DNA of 64,000 bases from Streptomyces pseudovenezuelae (GTDB lineage Bacteria; Actinomycetota; Actinomycetes; Streptomycetales; Streptomycetaceae). Below are positions 42,451-50,188 of the stretch, piece after piece. The notes below the pieces were generated by a model. It ran no database searches, had not been told where the DNA came from, and saw nothing but the letters and a program-made list of their open reading frames with translations. The stretch spans positions 174,418-238,417 of the forward strand of contig NZ_KQ948148.1 of NCBI RefSeq assembly GCF_001513955.1. Reading direction: 5' to 3'. Both the position numbers and the translations under genes were made by a program. The stretch's first letter is position 1. Each line of letters opens with the position of its first letter.

Positions 42451-43835
42451 CCCGTTCGTGTCGGTGTCGTCAGGGTCCGTGCCCGGCGCGGGGGCCGGGC
42501 GGGCTGGGGTCCGCGCGAGGCACGGGCGGGGCGGGTGGGGGGTGTGCCGGCGCGGCCGAGGGCCCCGTAGGCGAAGGCGGCGGACACCAGCGTCATGTGG
42601 TGGTGCCAGCCGGGGTACGAGCGCCCTTCGAAGGCGCGCAGCCCGAAGTCGTCGGCCAGCCGCCGCATGGTGTCGGCGGCGCCGGTGTGCAGCCGGGCCA
42701 GCGCCGGCGTCTCACGGGCCGGCCGGTCCACGAGGTCGGTGAGCCAGAACCGGTCACCGCCGGCCTCGCTCGGCCGGCGCTCCACGGTCAGCAGCAGGGG
42801 AAGGGGAACGCCGGGCAGCCGCACGGCCACGACGGGCGCGCCCGGGAAGCGATCCGGCAGCCGGGCGTCCTGGGCGGCGAGGAGCTCGCGCACCCGTAGT
42901 CCGCCCCCGTCGCCCCGCGCCGTGGAAGCGCCGACACCGGTTCGCACGGGCGGCACGTCGGCACCGGTCCCAACGGACGTCATCCCCAAGGCAGTTCGCA
43001 CGAAGGGGACACCGACAGCGGCCCGCCCGGGGCCGACACCGTCTCCGCCCCGCGCCGACAGACCACCGCCACCGGCAAGGACCACGAGCTCACCGGGTAC
43101 GGCCACGGCGAAGCGGCGCCCCCGGGCCGCGAGCCCGGCCGCCAGCGCCGCGGTGTCCGCGAAGCCGACCAGGTCGGCGACGACCGGCACGTCGTCCGGG
43201 CCGGTGCCGGAGCGGGACAGATCGACCCCGTCGACCAGGTCCAGCGCCTGGGCGGCGGCCGTGGTGCCGGCGGCGTCCTCGGGAACCCGGGCCCGGTCGC
43301 GCACCTGCGGGTCCGCGGACCACGGCCCGGGCAGCAGCAGCCGCCAGTCGACGGGGACCGTCGCCCGGTCCGCGGCGAGGAACGCGCCGATGCCGACCTG
43401 GCAGTTGACGGTCCGGCCCTCCTGCGGGACGAAACGACGGTGCACCCCGCAGGAACGGTCACCGCGCTTGGGCAGCACCGCCGTCCCGAGGAGCAGGGCG
43501 CGGGGCCCGGACCTGCGGACCACCCAGTCGGCCAGCCTCGCCCGGACCGGCTCCCAGTCCCACGGGCTGGCGTTGACGAACTGGTGCAGGGCCTGGGCCG
43601 CGGTGGCCGAGTCCGACACGGAGGCCGCGAGCCGCCGTACCGTCTTGCGGCCCGGCGTCGTCAGCAGGCCCCGGGTGTAGACGTGGGCCCATCGGCGCTG
43701 GTCGGCGCGGGGCAGCCGCTCGAAGATCTCCGCGACGAAGGCGTCGAAGGCGTCGGCTGCGGGGTGGTCCGGGGAGCCGGTGCGGACCCGCGGAGCGGCA
43801 GGCCCGGGAGCCACCGTGGAAAACGCCGTCACCAT
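42441..43835 (-). CDS. IS701-transposase-like protein with lost catalytic residues
   Basis: Encodes 464 aa from ATG 43835 (AAAGGGGAAC upstream). The fold matches IS701-family transposases: FERLPRADQRRWAHVYTRGL, VNCQVGIGAF, VVADLVGFADT, and a C-terminal FGLRAFEGRSYPGWHHHMTL. Compared with active enzymes, the first Asp (VxDDTGFxKKG) is replaced in LLLGTAVLPKRG (Gly117/Thr118). The second Asp is kept (Asp221). The third acidic residue of the YREK region is Ala387, and its Lys is Ala394. So it should not transpose. There are no insertion-sequence ends: its stop overlaps the MFS gene and its promoter carries an ARE-like palindrome. A DNA-binding regulator is my preferred reading. Confidence 0.85.
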   Translation of the reverse strand: MVTAFSTVAPGPAAPRVRTGSPDHPAADAFDAFVAEIFERLPRADQRRWAHVYTRGLLTTPGRKTVRRLAASVSDSATAAQALHQFVNASPWDWEPVRARLADWVVRRSGPRALLLGTAVLPKRGDRSCGVHRRFVPQEGRTVNCQVGIGAFLAADRATVPVDWRLLLPGPWSADPQVRDRARVPEDAAGTTAAAQALDLVDGVDLSRSGTGPDDVPVVADLVGFADTAALAAGLAARGRRFAVAVPGELVVLAGGGGLSARGGDGVGPGRAAVGVPFVRTALGMTSVGTGADVPPVRTGVGASTARGDGGGLRVRELLAAQDARLPDRFPGAPVVAVRLPGVPLPLLLTVERRPSEAGGDRFWLTDLVDRPARETPALARLHTGAADTMRRLADDFGLRAFEGRSYPGWHHHMTLVSAAFAYGALGRAGTPPTRPARASRGPQPARPPRRARTLTTPTRTGCS

Positions 43836-43890
43836 GTCGCGTTCCCCTTTCTCTGGACTGGGCGGACCTCGCCGGTTCGGAGCCCGCACC

Positions 43891-43919
43891 AAAAAAATAG
43901 AGAACGAACTCTTTGTTTT
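43891..43919. promoter_or_regulatory. ARE-like palindrome upstream of the pseudo-transposase gene
   Basis: An AT-rich island in GC-rich DNA with core TAGAGAACGAACTCTTTGT and flanking A- and T-runs; arms AGAG and CTCT are separated by six bases. It lies 56 bp before the gene start. It matches 14 of 19 core positions of the element at 55496-55524, read on the other strand. Autoregulatory elements bound by butyrolactone receptors have this size and AT-rich form. Confidence 0.65.
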
Positions 43920-43990
43920 CAAGACGGAGGCCGCTCTCCGACTGCGACTTTGCCGAGTCCGCACCCTCGCACCGCTGTCACCTGCGGTTT

Positions 43991-45235
43991 TCACAAAGGG
44001 GAGAAGGCCGGTCGCAGCAGCGCCGCTTCGCTCAACTCCCGCTCCGCGCGCGCCGACCAGCTCTCGCCGAGCCCGTGCGAGGAGAGTGCGGCGGTCAGCG
44101 CGCCCTTGAAGGTGGACAGATACAGGGAGCCGCCGGGCCCGCCGCCTGCCCCACGGGCCGCGACCGTGCGGAGCCCCGTGATCCGCGCGGCATGCGGGCC
44201 GAGCGCGGTGTCCACCGAACCGGCGTCGACGACCCGCACCTCCGGTCCCCGGGCCTTCGCCTCCCGCTCGACCGCGTGCCGGATCCCGGCGTGCGCCCGC
44301 CGCTCCGGCCGCCAGGCCCGCCCGGCCGAGCACAGCACCGCCGCGTTCGCCCGCGCCCGGCCCAGCGCGTCACCGCCGGCCCCGGCGCGTAGCCGTGCCT
44401 TCACCAGCCCCAGCACGCAGCCCGGTTCGGCGATCAGCGTCCGCTCGGCGTACCGCCGGCGCAGGGACATCGCGGTGGCCACGGTGACCTCCGCCCGGCC
44501 GGTCTCCCGGGCGAGCGCGTCCGCCAGAACGGTCGTGAGGAACCCGCTCACCGTCACCCGACCCGCCCGGCACCACTCGCGCAGCCGACGGCTCTCGTAC
44601 GGCGTCAGCGTGACCGCCACGACACCGGGCGCCATGGCCTCGGACGTACGGCCGTCACCGCGCCCCTGCCCGTGCCCGCGCCCTCCCCGGTAGGCCACCG
44701 CAGCCCCGGGCCCGCACACTCCGCACACGCACCCGCCGCTCTCGTAGGTGAGCTCGTCGGTGTCGGGCGGCAGCGCCTCCGTCGCGCGGTCGGCGGCGTC
44801 GGGGCCCGGGGTGTCGAACAGGGCGTCCAGCAGCGGTCGTACGACACGGCCGACGGAGTAGGCGTCGCAGATCGCGGGGTGGAGGGTGAGGCGGAAGCGC
44901 GTGGTCCCCGCCGGACCCGGACCGGCCCGCAGCCGCCACAGCCGCTCCCCCGCCACCTCGTCGTCCGTCCCGGCCGGCGCCGTGAGGAGGGGGTGCGCAC
45001 CGGTCGGCGCCCCCTGCCGGAAGCACAGCCCGCCGTCCGCGCCGGTGATCCGCAGCGACAGCAGCGGCAGCCGGCCGAGCCACCGCCGCACCGCCCGCTC
45101 GACCCGGTCCGGTGCGAACGTGCCCCGCACGGTGAACGACGTGGTCAGCCGCCCGCTCCCGCGCATCAGGGCGTGGGTGTAGGCGAACGCGGCCTCCGTG
45201 TCGCTGAGTCCGCGCTCCCCCTCGCCGGCGCTCAC
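43991..45235 (-). CDS. PapA/condensation-like acyltransferase with altered HHxxxD motif
   Basis: Encodes 414 aa from GTG 45235, overlapping the FAH gene stop (GTGA). The fold resembles condensation/PapA5 acyltransferases: an N-terminal SDTEAAFAYTHALMRGSG opening, then TLHPAICDAYSVGRVVRPLL at the HHxxxDG site, and a later SLYLSTFKGALT strand. The catalytic second His is Pro120 (H119-P-A-I-C-D124). Residues ~165-180 add a Cys-rich insertion (GGCVCGVCG) that could bind metal. It may transfer an acyl group by another mechanism or be non-catalytic. Confidence 0.75.
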   Translation of the reverse strand: MSAGEGERGLSDTEAAFAYTHALMRGSGRLTTSFTVRGTFAPDRVERAVRRWLGRLPLLSLRITGADGGLCFRQGAPTGAHPLLTAPAGTDDEVAGERLWRLRAGPGPAGTTRFRLTLHPAICDAYSVGRVVRPLLDALFDTPGPDAADRATEALPPDTDELTYESGGCVCGVCGPGAAVAYRGGRGHGQGRGDGRTSEAMAPGVVAVTLTPYESRRLREWCRAGRVTVSGFLTTVLADALARETGRAEVTVATAMSLRRRYAERTLIAEPGCVLGLVKARLRAGAGGDALGRARANAAVLCSAGRAWRPERRAHAGIRHAVEREAKARGPEVRVVDAGSVDTALGPHAARITGLRTVAARGAGGGPGGSLYLSTFKGALTAALSSHGLGESWSARAERELSEAALLRPAFSPL

Positions 45236-46080
45236 GGTCCCTCACAGCGCACGGTGTTGGACAGGGTCACCCCGTGGCTCGCGAAGTCCAGGGTGACGCG
45301 GTCGCGGTCGGCGATGCGGAAGCCGTCGTGGAAGCTGCTGCGGTCGGCGCCGAGGTAGACGTAGTGCACCCGGCCGGGGACGCTCAGGGCGTCGTACGAG
45401 AACAGCTCGGACATGATGGCGTCGAGGCCGTAGTGCAGGGCCTTGGTGCCGGTGGTGAACTCGCCCCGCCAGCACGGCTCGCCGTCGCGCTCGATCGTCA
45501 CGTGCCCGGTGACGTGCCGCGGGGGTTCGCCCGGGAACAGCCAGGGCGCCACGGCCGCGTCGCAGAGCTTGGCGTAGGACAGGTGGCCCCGGTGGCGCCG
45601 GAAGCGGCCGATGTCGGTGAGGTCGTTGCCGAAGGTGTAGCCGGCGTACCGGGGCCGGCCGGCCGCGTCGGTGACGTAGACGAGGACGACCTCCGCCTCC
45701 TCGGTCAGCGCGACGGACCCGACGGGTGCGCGCAGGTCCTGGCCGGGAAGTTTCAGCACGTCACCGAGGCCCTTGAGGAACCAGTTCGGCTGGGTCGGGG
45801 TGTCCGCGTCCACCTTGACGTTGTGGGTCTGCATGAAGCCGCCGACCAGCGCGCCACCGGGGTGGTCGGGCAGCAGCGGGGGCCGCAGGGTCACCTCCCC
45901 GGCGGGGACGGTCACCGCCTCGGCGTCGGCGGGGTCGTCACCGGCCAGCAGCAGATCGGCCAGGTTCCGGTCGCCGAGCGGGACGAGGCGCAGCGGTTCG
46001 CCCTCCCGTGGCAGGCCGAGGCCGATGTGGCGGCGGCCCTGGTAGGCGCATTCGAACAGCACGGTCGTGGAAGCGGTCAT
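45232..46080 (-). CDS. Fumarylacetoacetate hydrolase (FAH) family enzyme
   Basis: Encodes 282 aa from ATG 46080. The C-terminal domain is FAH-like: LTEEAEVVLVYVTD (acidic metal ligands), YAGYTFGNDLTDIGRF (Asp ligand), then WRGEFTTGTKALHYGLDAIM and VPGRVHYVYLGAD. The N-terminal part has a GGFMQTHNVKVDAD segment where the catalytic His is expected. The family cleaves C-C bonds of beta-diketones or hydrates/decarboxylates keto acids with Mg2+. It sits in an operon with the enolase-superfamily and hydrolase genes. Confidence 0.85.
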   Translation of the reverse strand: MTASTTVLFECAYQGRRHIGLGLPREGEPLRLVPLGDRNLADLLLAGDDPADAEAVTVPAGEVTLRPPLLPDHPGGALVGGFMQTHNVKVDADTPTQPNWFLKGLGDVLKLPGQDLRAPVGSVALTEEAEVVLVYVTDAAGRPRYAGYTFGNDLTDIGRFRRHRGHLSYAKLCDAAVAPWLFPGEPPRHVTGHVTIERDGEPCWRGEFTTGTKALHYGLDAIMSELFSYDALSVPGRVHYVYLGADRSSFHDGFRIADRDRVTLDFASHGVTLSNTVRCEGP

Positions 46081-46115
46081 GGGAGGTCCTGCCTTTCCGG
46101 CATGGTGAAGGGTGG

Positions 46116-47261
46116 TCACAGGTCCCGTACCGCCCAGCGCTCGGCGTGCCCGGCGAGGTCCATGCCCCAGCCGGTGCCGCCCGCGGGGCGAAGGGTGTTG
46201 GTGTCCCGGTCGACGGCCGGGGGCGGGGCGACGATCATCTGCGGGAAGAAGCGGTCGGACTGCCCGGCCTCGACGGTGAGCGCGTCGGGGTGAGCGAAGG
46301 CCAGGGCCCGGCCCGCGTTGATGAGGGGGCCCACCTCGGCGACCTGGACGCCGAACTGGAAGCGGATCCCGTTCTCCCGGGCGTACGCGACGAGCCCGGC
46401 GGCCGGCAGCGGTCCCCCGTTCTTCGACACCCGGATGTTGAAGGCGTCGCAGGCCTCGGACTCGACCGCCCTGCGGGCGTCCCGGGCCGTGCACACCGAC
46501 TCGTCGAGCATGACGCGCACCCCACCGTCGCGGCGCAGCGTGCGCAGTGCGTCCCAGGAGCCCTTGGGCAGCGGCTCCTCCACCCAGTCGGTGCCGGCCT
46601 CGCGCAGCCGGTGGGCGTGGCCGACCGCGTTCGCCGGGGTCCAGCTCATGTTGGCGTCGACCATGACCGGGACGTCGTCGCCGAGCTTGTCGCGCAGGGT
46701 GCGCACGGTCCGGGCGTCGTGCTCGACGTCGTCCGAGGCCTTGATCTTCACGAAGTGGAAGGGGCCGCGGGTGGCGAGGAACTCCTCGGTGTCCAGGCTG
46801 AGATCGAGCACCTGGGAGACGGGAAGGGCCGAAGCGGGCCCCGCCCCGGCGGCCGGGCCGGGCGGCAGCAGGTCGCGCGCGTCCGCCCCCAGCCGGCGGC
46901 CCAGCCAGTCGAGGACCGCGGTCTCCAGAAGGCAGAGCAGGTTGTTGCCGCCGTCGACGGCGAAGACGCGGGCGAAGCCGTCGCGGTGCAGCAGACCCAG
47001 CGTCTCCTCGGGCGGGCCGTCCGTCAGCCGGGCGAGCAGGGCGCCGAGGTCCGTCTGTTCCAGCGCGCCGCGCACACTCGCGGTGGTCTCGCCGGTGACG
47101 TACGAGCGCGGCGCGCACTCGCCGAGGCCCGTCACGCCGTCGGCCGACAGGCTCAGGACCAGGCTGTCGGAGGTGCGGCGGCGGGCGGCGGGATGGTCGA
47201 ACGGCGTCCGCATCGGCAGCTCGACGTGGTACAGCCGGGCCCGCCCGGCCTCAGACGCCAC
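46116..47261 (-). CDS. Enolase-superfamily enzyme (MLE/dipeptide-epimerase type)
   Basis: Encodes 381 aa from GTG 47261, overlapping the hydrolase stop by 11 bp. All superfamily residues are present: Lys172-Ile-Lys174 (HFVKIKASDD), Asp202 and Asn204 (VDANMSW), Glu228 (WVEEPL), Asp253 (LDESVC) and Lys280 (RVSKNGG). This is the muconate-lactonising subgroup, which includes N-acylamino-acid racemases, o-succinylbenzoate synthases and dipeptide epimerases. With two amide ligases nearby, epimerisation of a peptide or acyl-amino acid is plausible, but the subgroup cannot be fixed from the sequence alone. Confidence 0.92.
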   Translation of the reverse strand: MASEAGRARLYHVELPMRTPFDHPAARRRTSDSLVLSLSADGVTGLGECAPRSYVTGETTASVRGALEQTDLGALLARLTDGPPEETLGLLHRDGFARVFAVDGGNNLLCLLETAVLDWLGRRLGADARDLLPPGPAAGAGPASALPVSQVLDLSLDTEEFLATRGPFHFVKIKASDDVEHDARTVRTLRDKLGDDVPVMVDANMSWTPANAVGHAHRLREAGTDWVEEPLPKGSWDALRTLRRDGGVRVMLDESVCTARDARRAVESEACDAFNIRVSKNGGPLPAAGLVAYARENGIRFQFGVQVAEVGPLINAGRALAFAHPDALTVEAGQSDRFFPQMIVAPPPAVDRDTNTLRPAGGTGWGMDLAGHAERWAVRDL

Positions 47262-48132
47262 GGTTCACCCCCTGGAGCAGGGTGTACGTGGACGTCCAGT
47301 CGACCAGGTCGTCGCTGACGTCGGTGTAGAAGAGGTAGTGCCGGTCGGTGGGGAACCGCATGAGCGCGCCGCGTCCGGCCACCAGCTCCTGGAAGACGGA
47401 CTGGGCGGCCTCCAGGTCCACGATCGGGTCGGTGATCCCGGAGACGAAGGTGGCGGCGGGCACCGGCGCGGTGGTGGGTCCGCCGCTCAGATAGCGCTGC
47501 TCCAGGTCGAGCAGCACGGCCCGCGAGCGGCGCGTCAACTGCCGTACGGCCAGGTCGTCGTGGTCGATGAAGTGCTGGTACTTGGTCTCGTCGGTGAAGT
47601 CGGCGGCCCGCAGTCCCGCGTCCCACAGCTGCTCACCGCGGTCCGAGGCGATCGTCTGCCGGGTGTCCGCGTCGAGGGTGGCGTGCATCCGGCCGAGCCA
47701 GGAGGAGCAGAACACGGCCGCGTCGTAGGAGGTGGTGAACCCCTCGTGGCACATCAGGGCCGCCATGAAGGAGCCGCCGAGGCAGTGCCCGAACAGGGAC
47801 AGGGGCACGGTGTCGCCGATCATGGCCCGGACGAACGCGGCTGCCTGCGCGTAGTCGTCGAGGACCGTGCCGGCCTCCGGTATCTCGCCGCGCGGGCCGG
47901 GGCTGATGCCGCTGCCGCGCCGGTCGAGGACGAAGAACGCGATGTCGTTGTCGGCGAAGCGCGGTCCCACTTCCCACAGCCACCCGGCGTGGCTCTGGAG
48001 CCCGTGGAAGTAGAAGACGGCTCCCTTGATCCGCTCCGGCCGCCACACGTGCAGGGCGAGGCGGGTGTCGCCGCACGGCACGTCGATGATCTCGCGGCGG
48101 ATGTTCTGCGGGGGCCTGATGGTCTCGATCAC
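47251..48132 (-). CDS. Alpha/beta hydrolase with Cys nucleophile
   Basis: Encodes 293 aa from GTG 48132, with AAAAGGAG eight bases upstream. It is a lysophospholipase/thioesterase-like fold: YFHGLQSHAGW (oxyanion), the nucleophile elbow GHCLGGS with Cys117 where Ser is usual, Asp235 (SGITDPIVD) and His265 (DRHYLFY). A Cys nucleophile is found in a minority of hydrolases and in some thioesterases with acyltransfer activity. It lies between the GH3 and enolase-type genes and may release or transfer an activated acyl intermediate. Confidence 0.9.
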   Translation of the reverse strand: MIETIRPPQNIRREIIDVPCGDTRLALHVWRPERIKGAVFYFHGLQSHAGWLWEVGPRFADNDIAFFVLDRRGSGISPGPRGEIPEAGTVLDDYAQAAAFVRAMIGDTVPLSLFGHCLGGSFMAALMCHEGFTTSYDAAVFCSSWLGRMHATLDADTRQTIASDRGEQLWDAGLRAADFTDETKYQHFIDHDDLAVRQLTRRSRAVLLDLEQRYLSGGPTTAPVPAATFVSGITDPIVDLEAAQSVFQELVAGRGALMRFPTDRHYLFYTDVSDDLVDWTSTYTLLQGVNRGV

Positions 48133-48168
48133 GGTCGAACTCCTTTTGGTGGAGGGGTGGTTGGGGGA

Positions 48169-49860
48169 TCAGTCGGAGACGAGGGCGCCGACGAAGTCGA
48201 CGTCCTGCTGGAAGGGCTTGTACTTGTACTGGGTGGCGTTGCCCTGCTGGCGCCGGGACTCGACGTACGCGGCGATCGCGCCCTGCGCCACGGTGCGCAC
48301 CCGCAGACCGGCGAGGCGCCCGCTGTCCCGCTTGGAGGCGTACTCGATGTTGATGACGGACAGCTCGCGGTCGATCGCGCCGGACAGCTCGCGGTCCAAC
48401 TCGTCCGTGGGCTCCGGCACTTCGACGACGACGGTGTAGGACGGCAGCTCGTCCCAGCGCGGCCCGCACATGTACAGCCCGGTCTCCAGGCCGCCGGCCG
48501 CGAGGCCCTGGCGGATGGCCTGGGTGACCTGGCCCTCGGTGATCTTCTCTCCGGTGAAGGAGTGGAAGACGCCGTCGCGGTGGGTGAAGTGGATCCAGGG
48601 CGTGCCGTCCTCGATCCGGTCGACGCGGTAGATGTCACCGGTCCACAGCCGGTACAGGCCGTTGCCCTGCGACATGATCAGGTGGTAGTCGCGGCCCTCC
48701 TCCACCTCGTCGTACAGCAGCGTCCCGACCTTCTCGCCGGCGTCCAGGAGCGCGCCCAGCGGGACTTCGGCGGGGACGAACTCGAAGTACGCCTGGCTGA
48801 CGGCGAGCGGCTGGCTCTCCAGGGTGTCGTCCACGGGGATGGTGGTGACGCCCTCGGTCCCGCAGCTCATGAACGGCAGCTTGGCGACGCCGGGCAGCAC
48901 GGCGTCCAGCCGCGGCCGGTACAGCTCGGCGGAGGCCGACAGCCAGCAGCTGTACAGGGTCAGGGAGGGCCAGACGTCGACCAGGCTGAACTCGGCCTTC
49001 GCCAGCGTCCGTTCGAGGTGTGCGGCGGCCCGCTCGTCGGGGTCGGTCCAGGGTTTGCCGTACAGGGTGCCCTCGCGCAGGTCGCGCACCAGCTCGGCGC
49101 CGTGCTCCGCGATCAGGTCGCGCAGCGAGACCAGGGTGCTGGGGTTGATCGCCGAGATGTAGTGCAGGTCCTTGCCGACGAGGTTGCGCACCCGGTGGTA
49201 CATCCGCCCGGCGTGGCTGGTGGGCGCGTCGGGGCCGAACCAGGGGGACTCGTACCACGGCGGGTTCCAGTCCCGGCTGTTGAGCTGCGGATGCCGGTTG
49301 CTGATCGCCTGGTGCTCCACACCGTGCACGAAGTCGTACACGTCCTCGCGGACGGTCTGGGTGTCGAGGGTGGCCCAGGGGTGCGCGAGGATCTCGGGGT
49401 GGTGCTCCAGGCAGGTGCCCCACATGGCCTTCATCGCGGGGATCCGGTACGTCAGCAGCCAGTGCAGCGTGTACGGGACCCGCTTGGGGGTGCCGGTCGT
49501 CCCGCTGGTCTTCAGCCAGCGCAGCACCGGACTGCACGAGAGGATGCCGCCCTTGGTGCGGGTCTCGCGGTCGATCTCGTCGACGAAGTCGTTGTAGCGC
49601 ATGATCGGCAGGACCGACCGGAAGCTGCCCGGGTCGGCGGCGATCACGTCGTACCCCTTCTCCTTCCAGTGCAGCGAGGCGGCGCCGATGTCGATGAGGT
49701 CGTCGAGGACGCGGGCCTGCGCGCCGGCCGGGTCCTTCAGGTCGGCGAGCAGGCTCTGCCGGGCCCGCAGGCACTCGTCGACGAAGGGGTCGCGCCGGGT
49801 CTGCCAGTGCTGCTGCCACGGGGACGTCTGCGGGAGCTGGGGGATCTGTGCTGTGTCCAC
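48169..49860 (-). CDS. GH3-family acyl-amido synthetase
   Basis: Encodes 563 aa from GTG 49860 (GAGGAGAG six bases upstream); a start at 49917 lacks an RBS. The plant-type GH3 adenylating fold is visible: LKTSGTTGTPKRVPY (ATP motif 1, Thr118-Lys126), MSCGTEGVTT (motif 2, Glu336), and GLYRLWTGDIYRV (motif 3). The N-terminus has WQTRRDPFVDECLRAR. GH3 enzymes adenylate a carboxylic acid and transfer it to an amino acid or amine. Bacterial homologs are known but uncommon. It is the second amide-forming enzyme in this cluster and of a different fold from the ATP-grasp ligase. Confidence 0.93.
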   Translation of the reverse strand: MDTAQIPQLPQTSPWQQHWQTRRDPFVDECLRARQSLLADLKDPAGAQARVLDDLIDIGAASLHWKEKGYDVIAADPGSFRSVLPIMRYNDFVDEIDRETRTKGGILSCSPVLRWLKTSGTTGTPKRVPYTLHWLLTYRIPAMKAMWGTCLEHHPEILAHPWATLDTQTVREDVYDFVHGVEHQAISNRHPQLNSRDWNPPWYESPWFGPDAPTSHAGRMYHRVRNLVGKDLHYISAINPSTLVSLRDLIAEHGAELVRDLREGTLYGKPWTDPDERAAAHLERTLAKAEFSLVDVWPSLTLYSCWLSASAELYRPRLDAVLPGVAKLPFMSCGTEGVTTIPVDDTLESQPLAVSQAYFEFVPAEVPLGALLDAGEKVGTLLYDEVEEGRDYHLIMSQGNGLYRLWTGDIYRVDRIEDGTPWIHFTHRDGVFHSFTGEKITEGQVTQAIRQGLAAGGLETGLYMCGPRWDELPSYTVVVEVPEPTDELDRELSGAIDRELSVINIEYASKRDSGRLAGLRVRTVAQGAIAAYVESRRQQGNATQYKYKPFQQDVDFVGALVSD

Positions 49861-49984
49861 TGCTGTCTCTCCTCGAAGTACCGTGCCGACGGCCCGTTTT
49901 CGGGCATGGGTCGGCACCGCGCGGCGGTGGCCGGACGGTGGGGTGGATGGATCGGTCGGGGTGCTGGTGCGGGAGGACCGTCGG

Positions 49985-50188
49985 TCAGGCGTCGTGCGCC
50001 GAGGCGGTCTCGCCGGCCACGAGAGCGGCCAGTTCGTTCAGGTCGTACAGGGCCTGGCGGCGCGTCCCGTAACGGGTGAGCTTGCCGCGGCGGGCCCACT
50101 GGCGGATCGTGCCCTCGCGGACGTCGAGGGCGAGCGCCGCCAGCGAGGTGGGAACGCGTCTGCCGCGCTCGGGGTGTGCGCTGTTCAT
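49985..50188 (-). CDS. Small MerR-like HTH protein
   Basis: Encodes 67 aa from ATG 50188 (GAGGAGA upstream), overlapping the zinc-ribbon gene by ATGA. The helix-turn-helix reads PTSLAALALDVREGTIRQWA then RRGKLTRYGTRRQALYDLNE, a MerR/excisionase-like winged helix. It probably binds DNA together with the protein encoded just upstream. Such pairs occur across streptomycete genomes and in mobile elements, so this may be a passenger within the cluster. Confidence 0.85.
   Translation of the reverse strand: MNSAHPERGRRVPTSLAALALDVREGTIRQWARRGKLTRYGTRRQALYDLNELAALVAGETASAHDA

Noticed and set aside
42441..43835. Active insertion sequence
   Set aside because: Two of three DDE residues are missing, no terminal inverted repeats were found, and the gene overlaps its neighbour.
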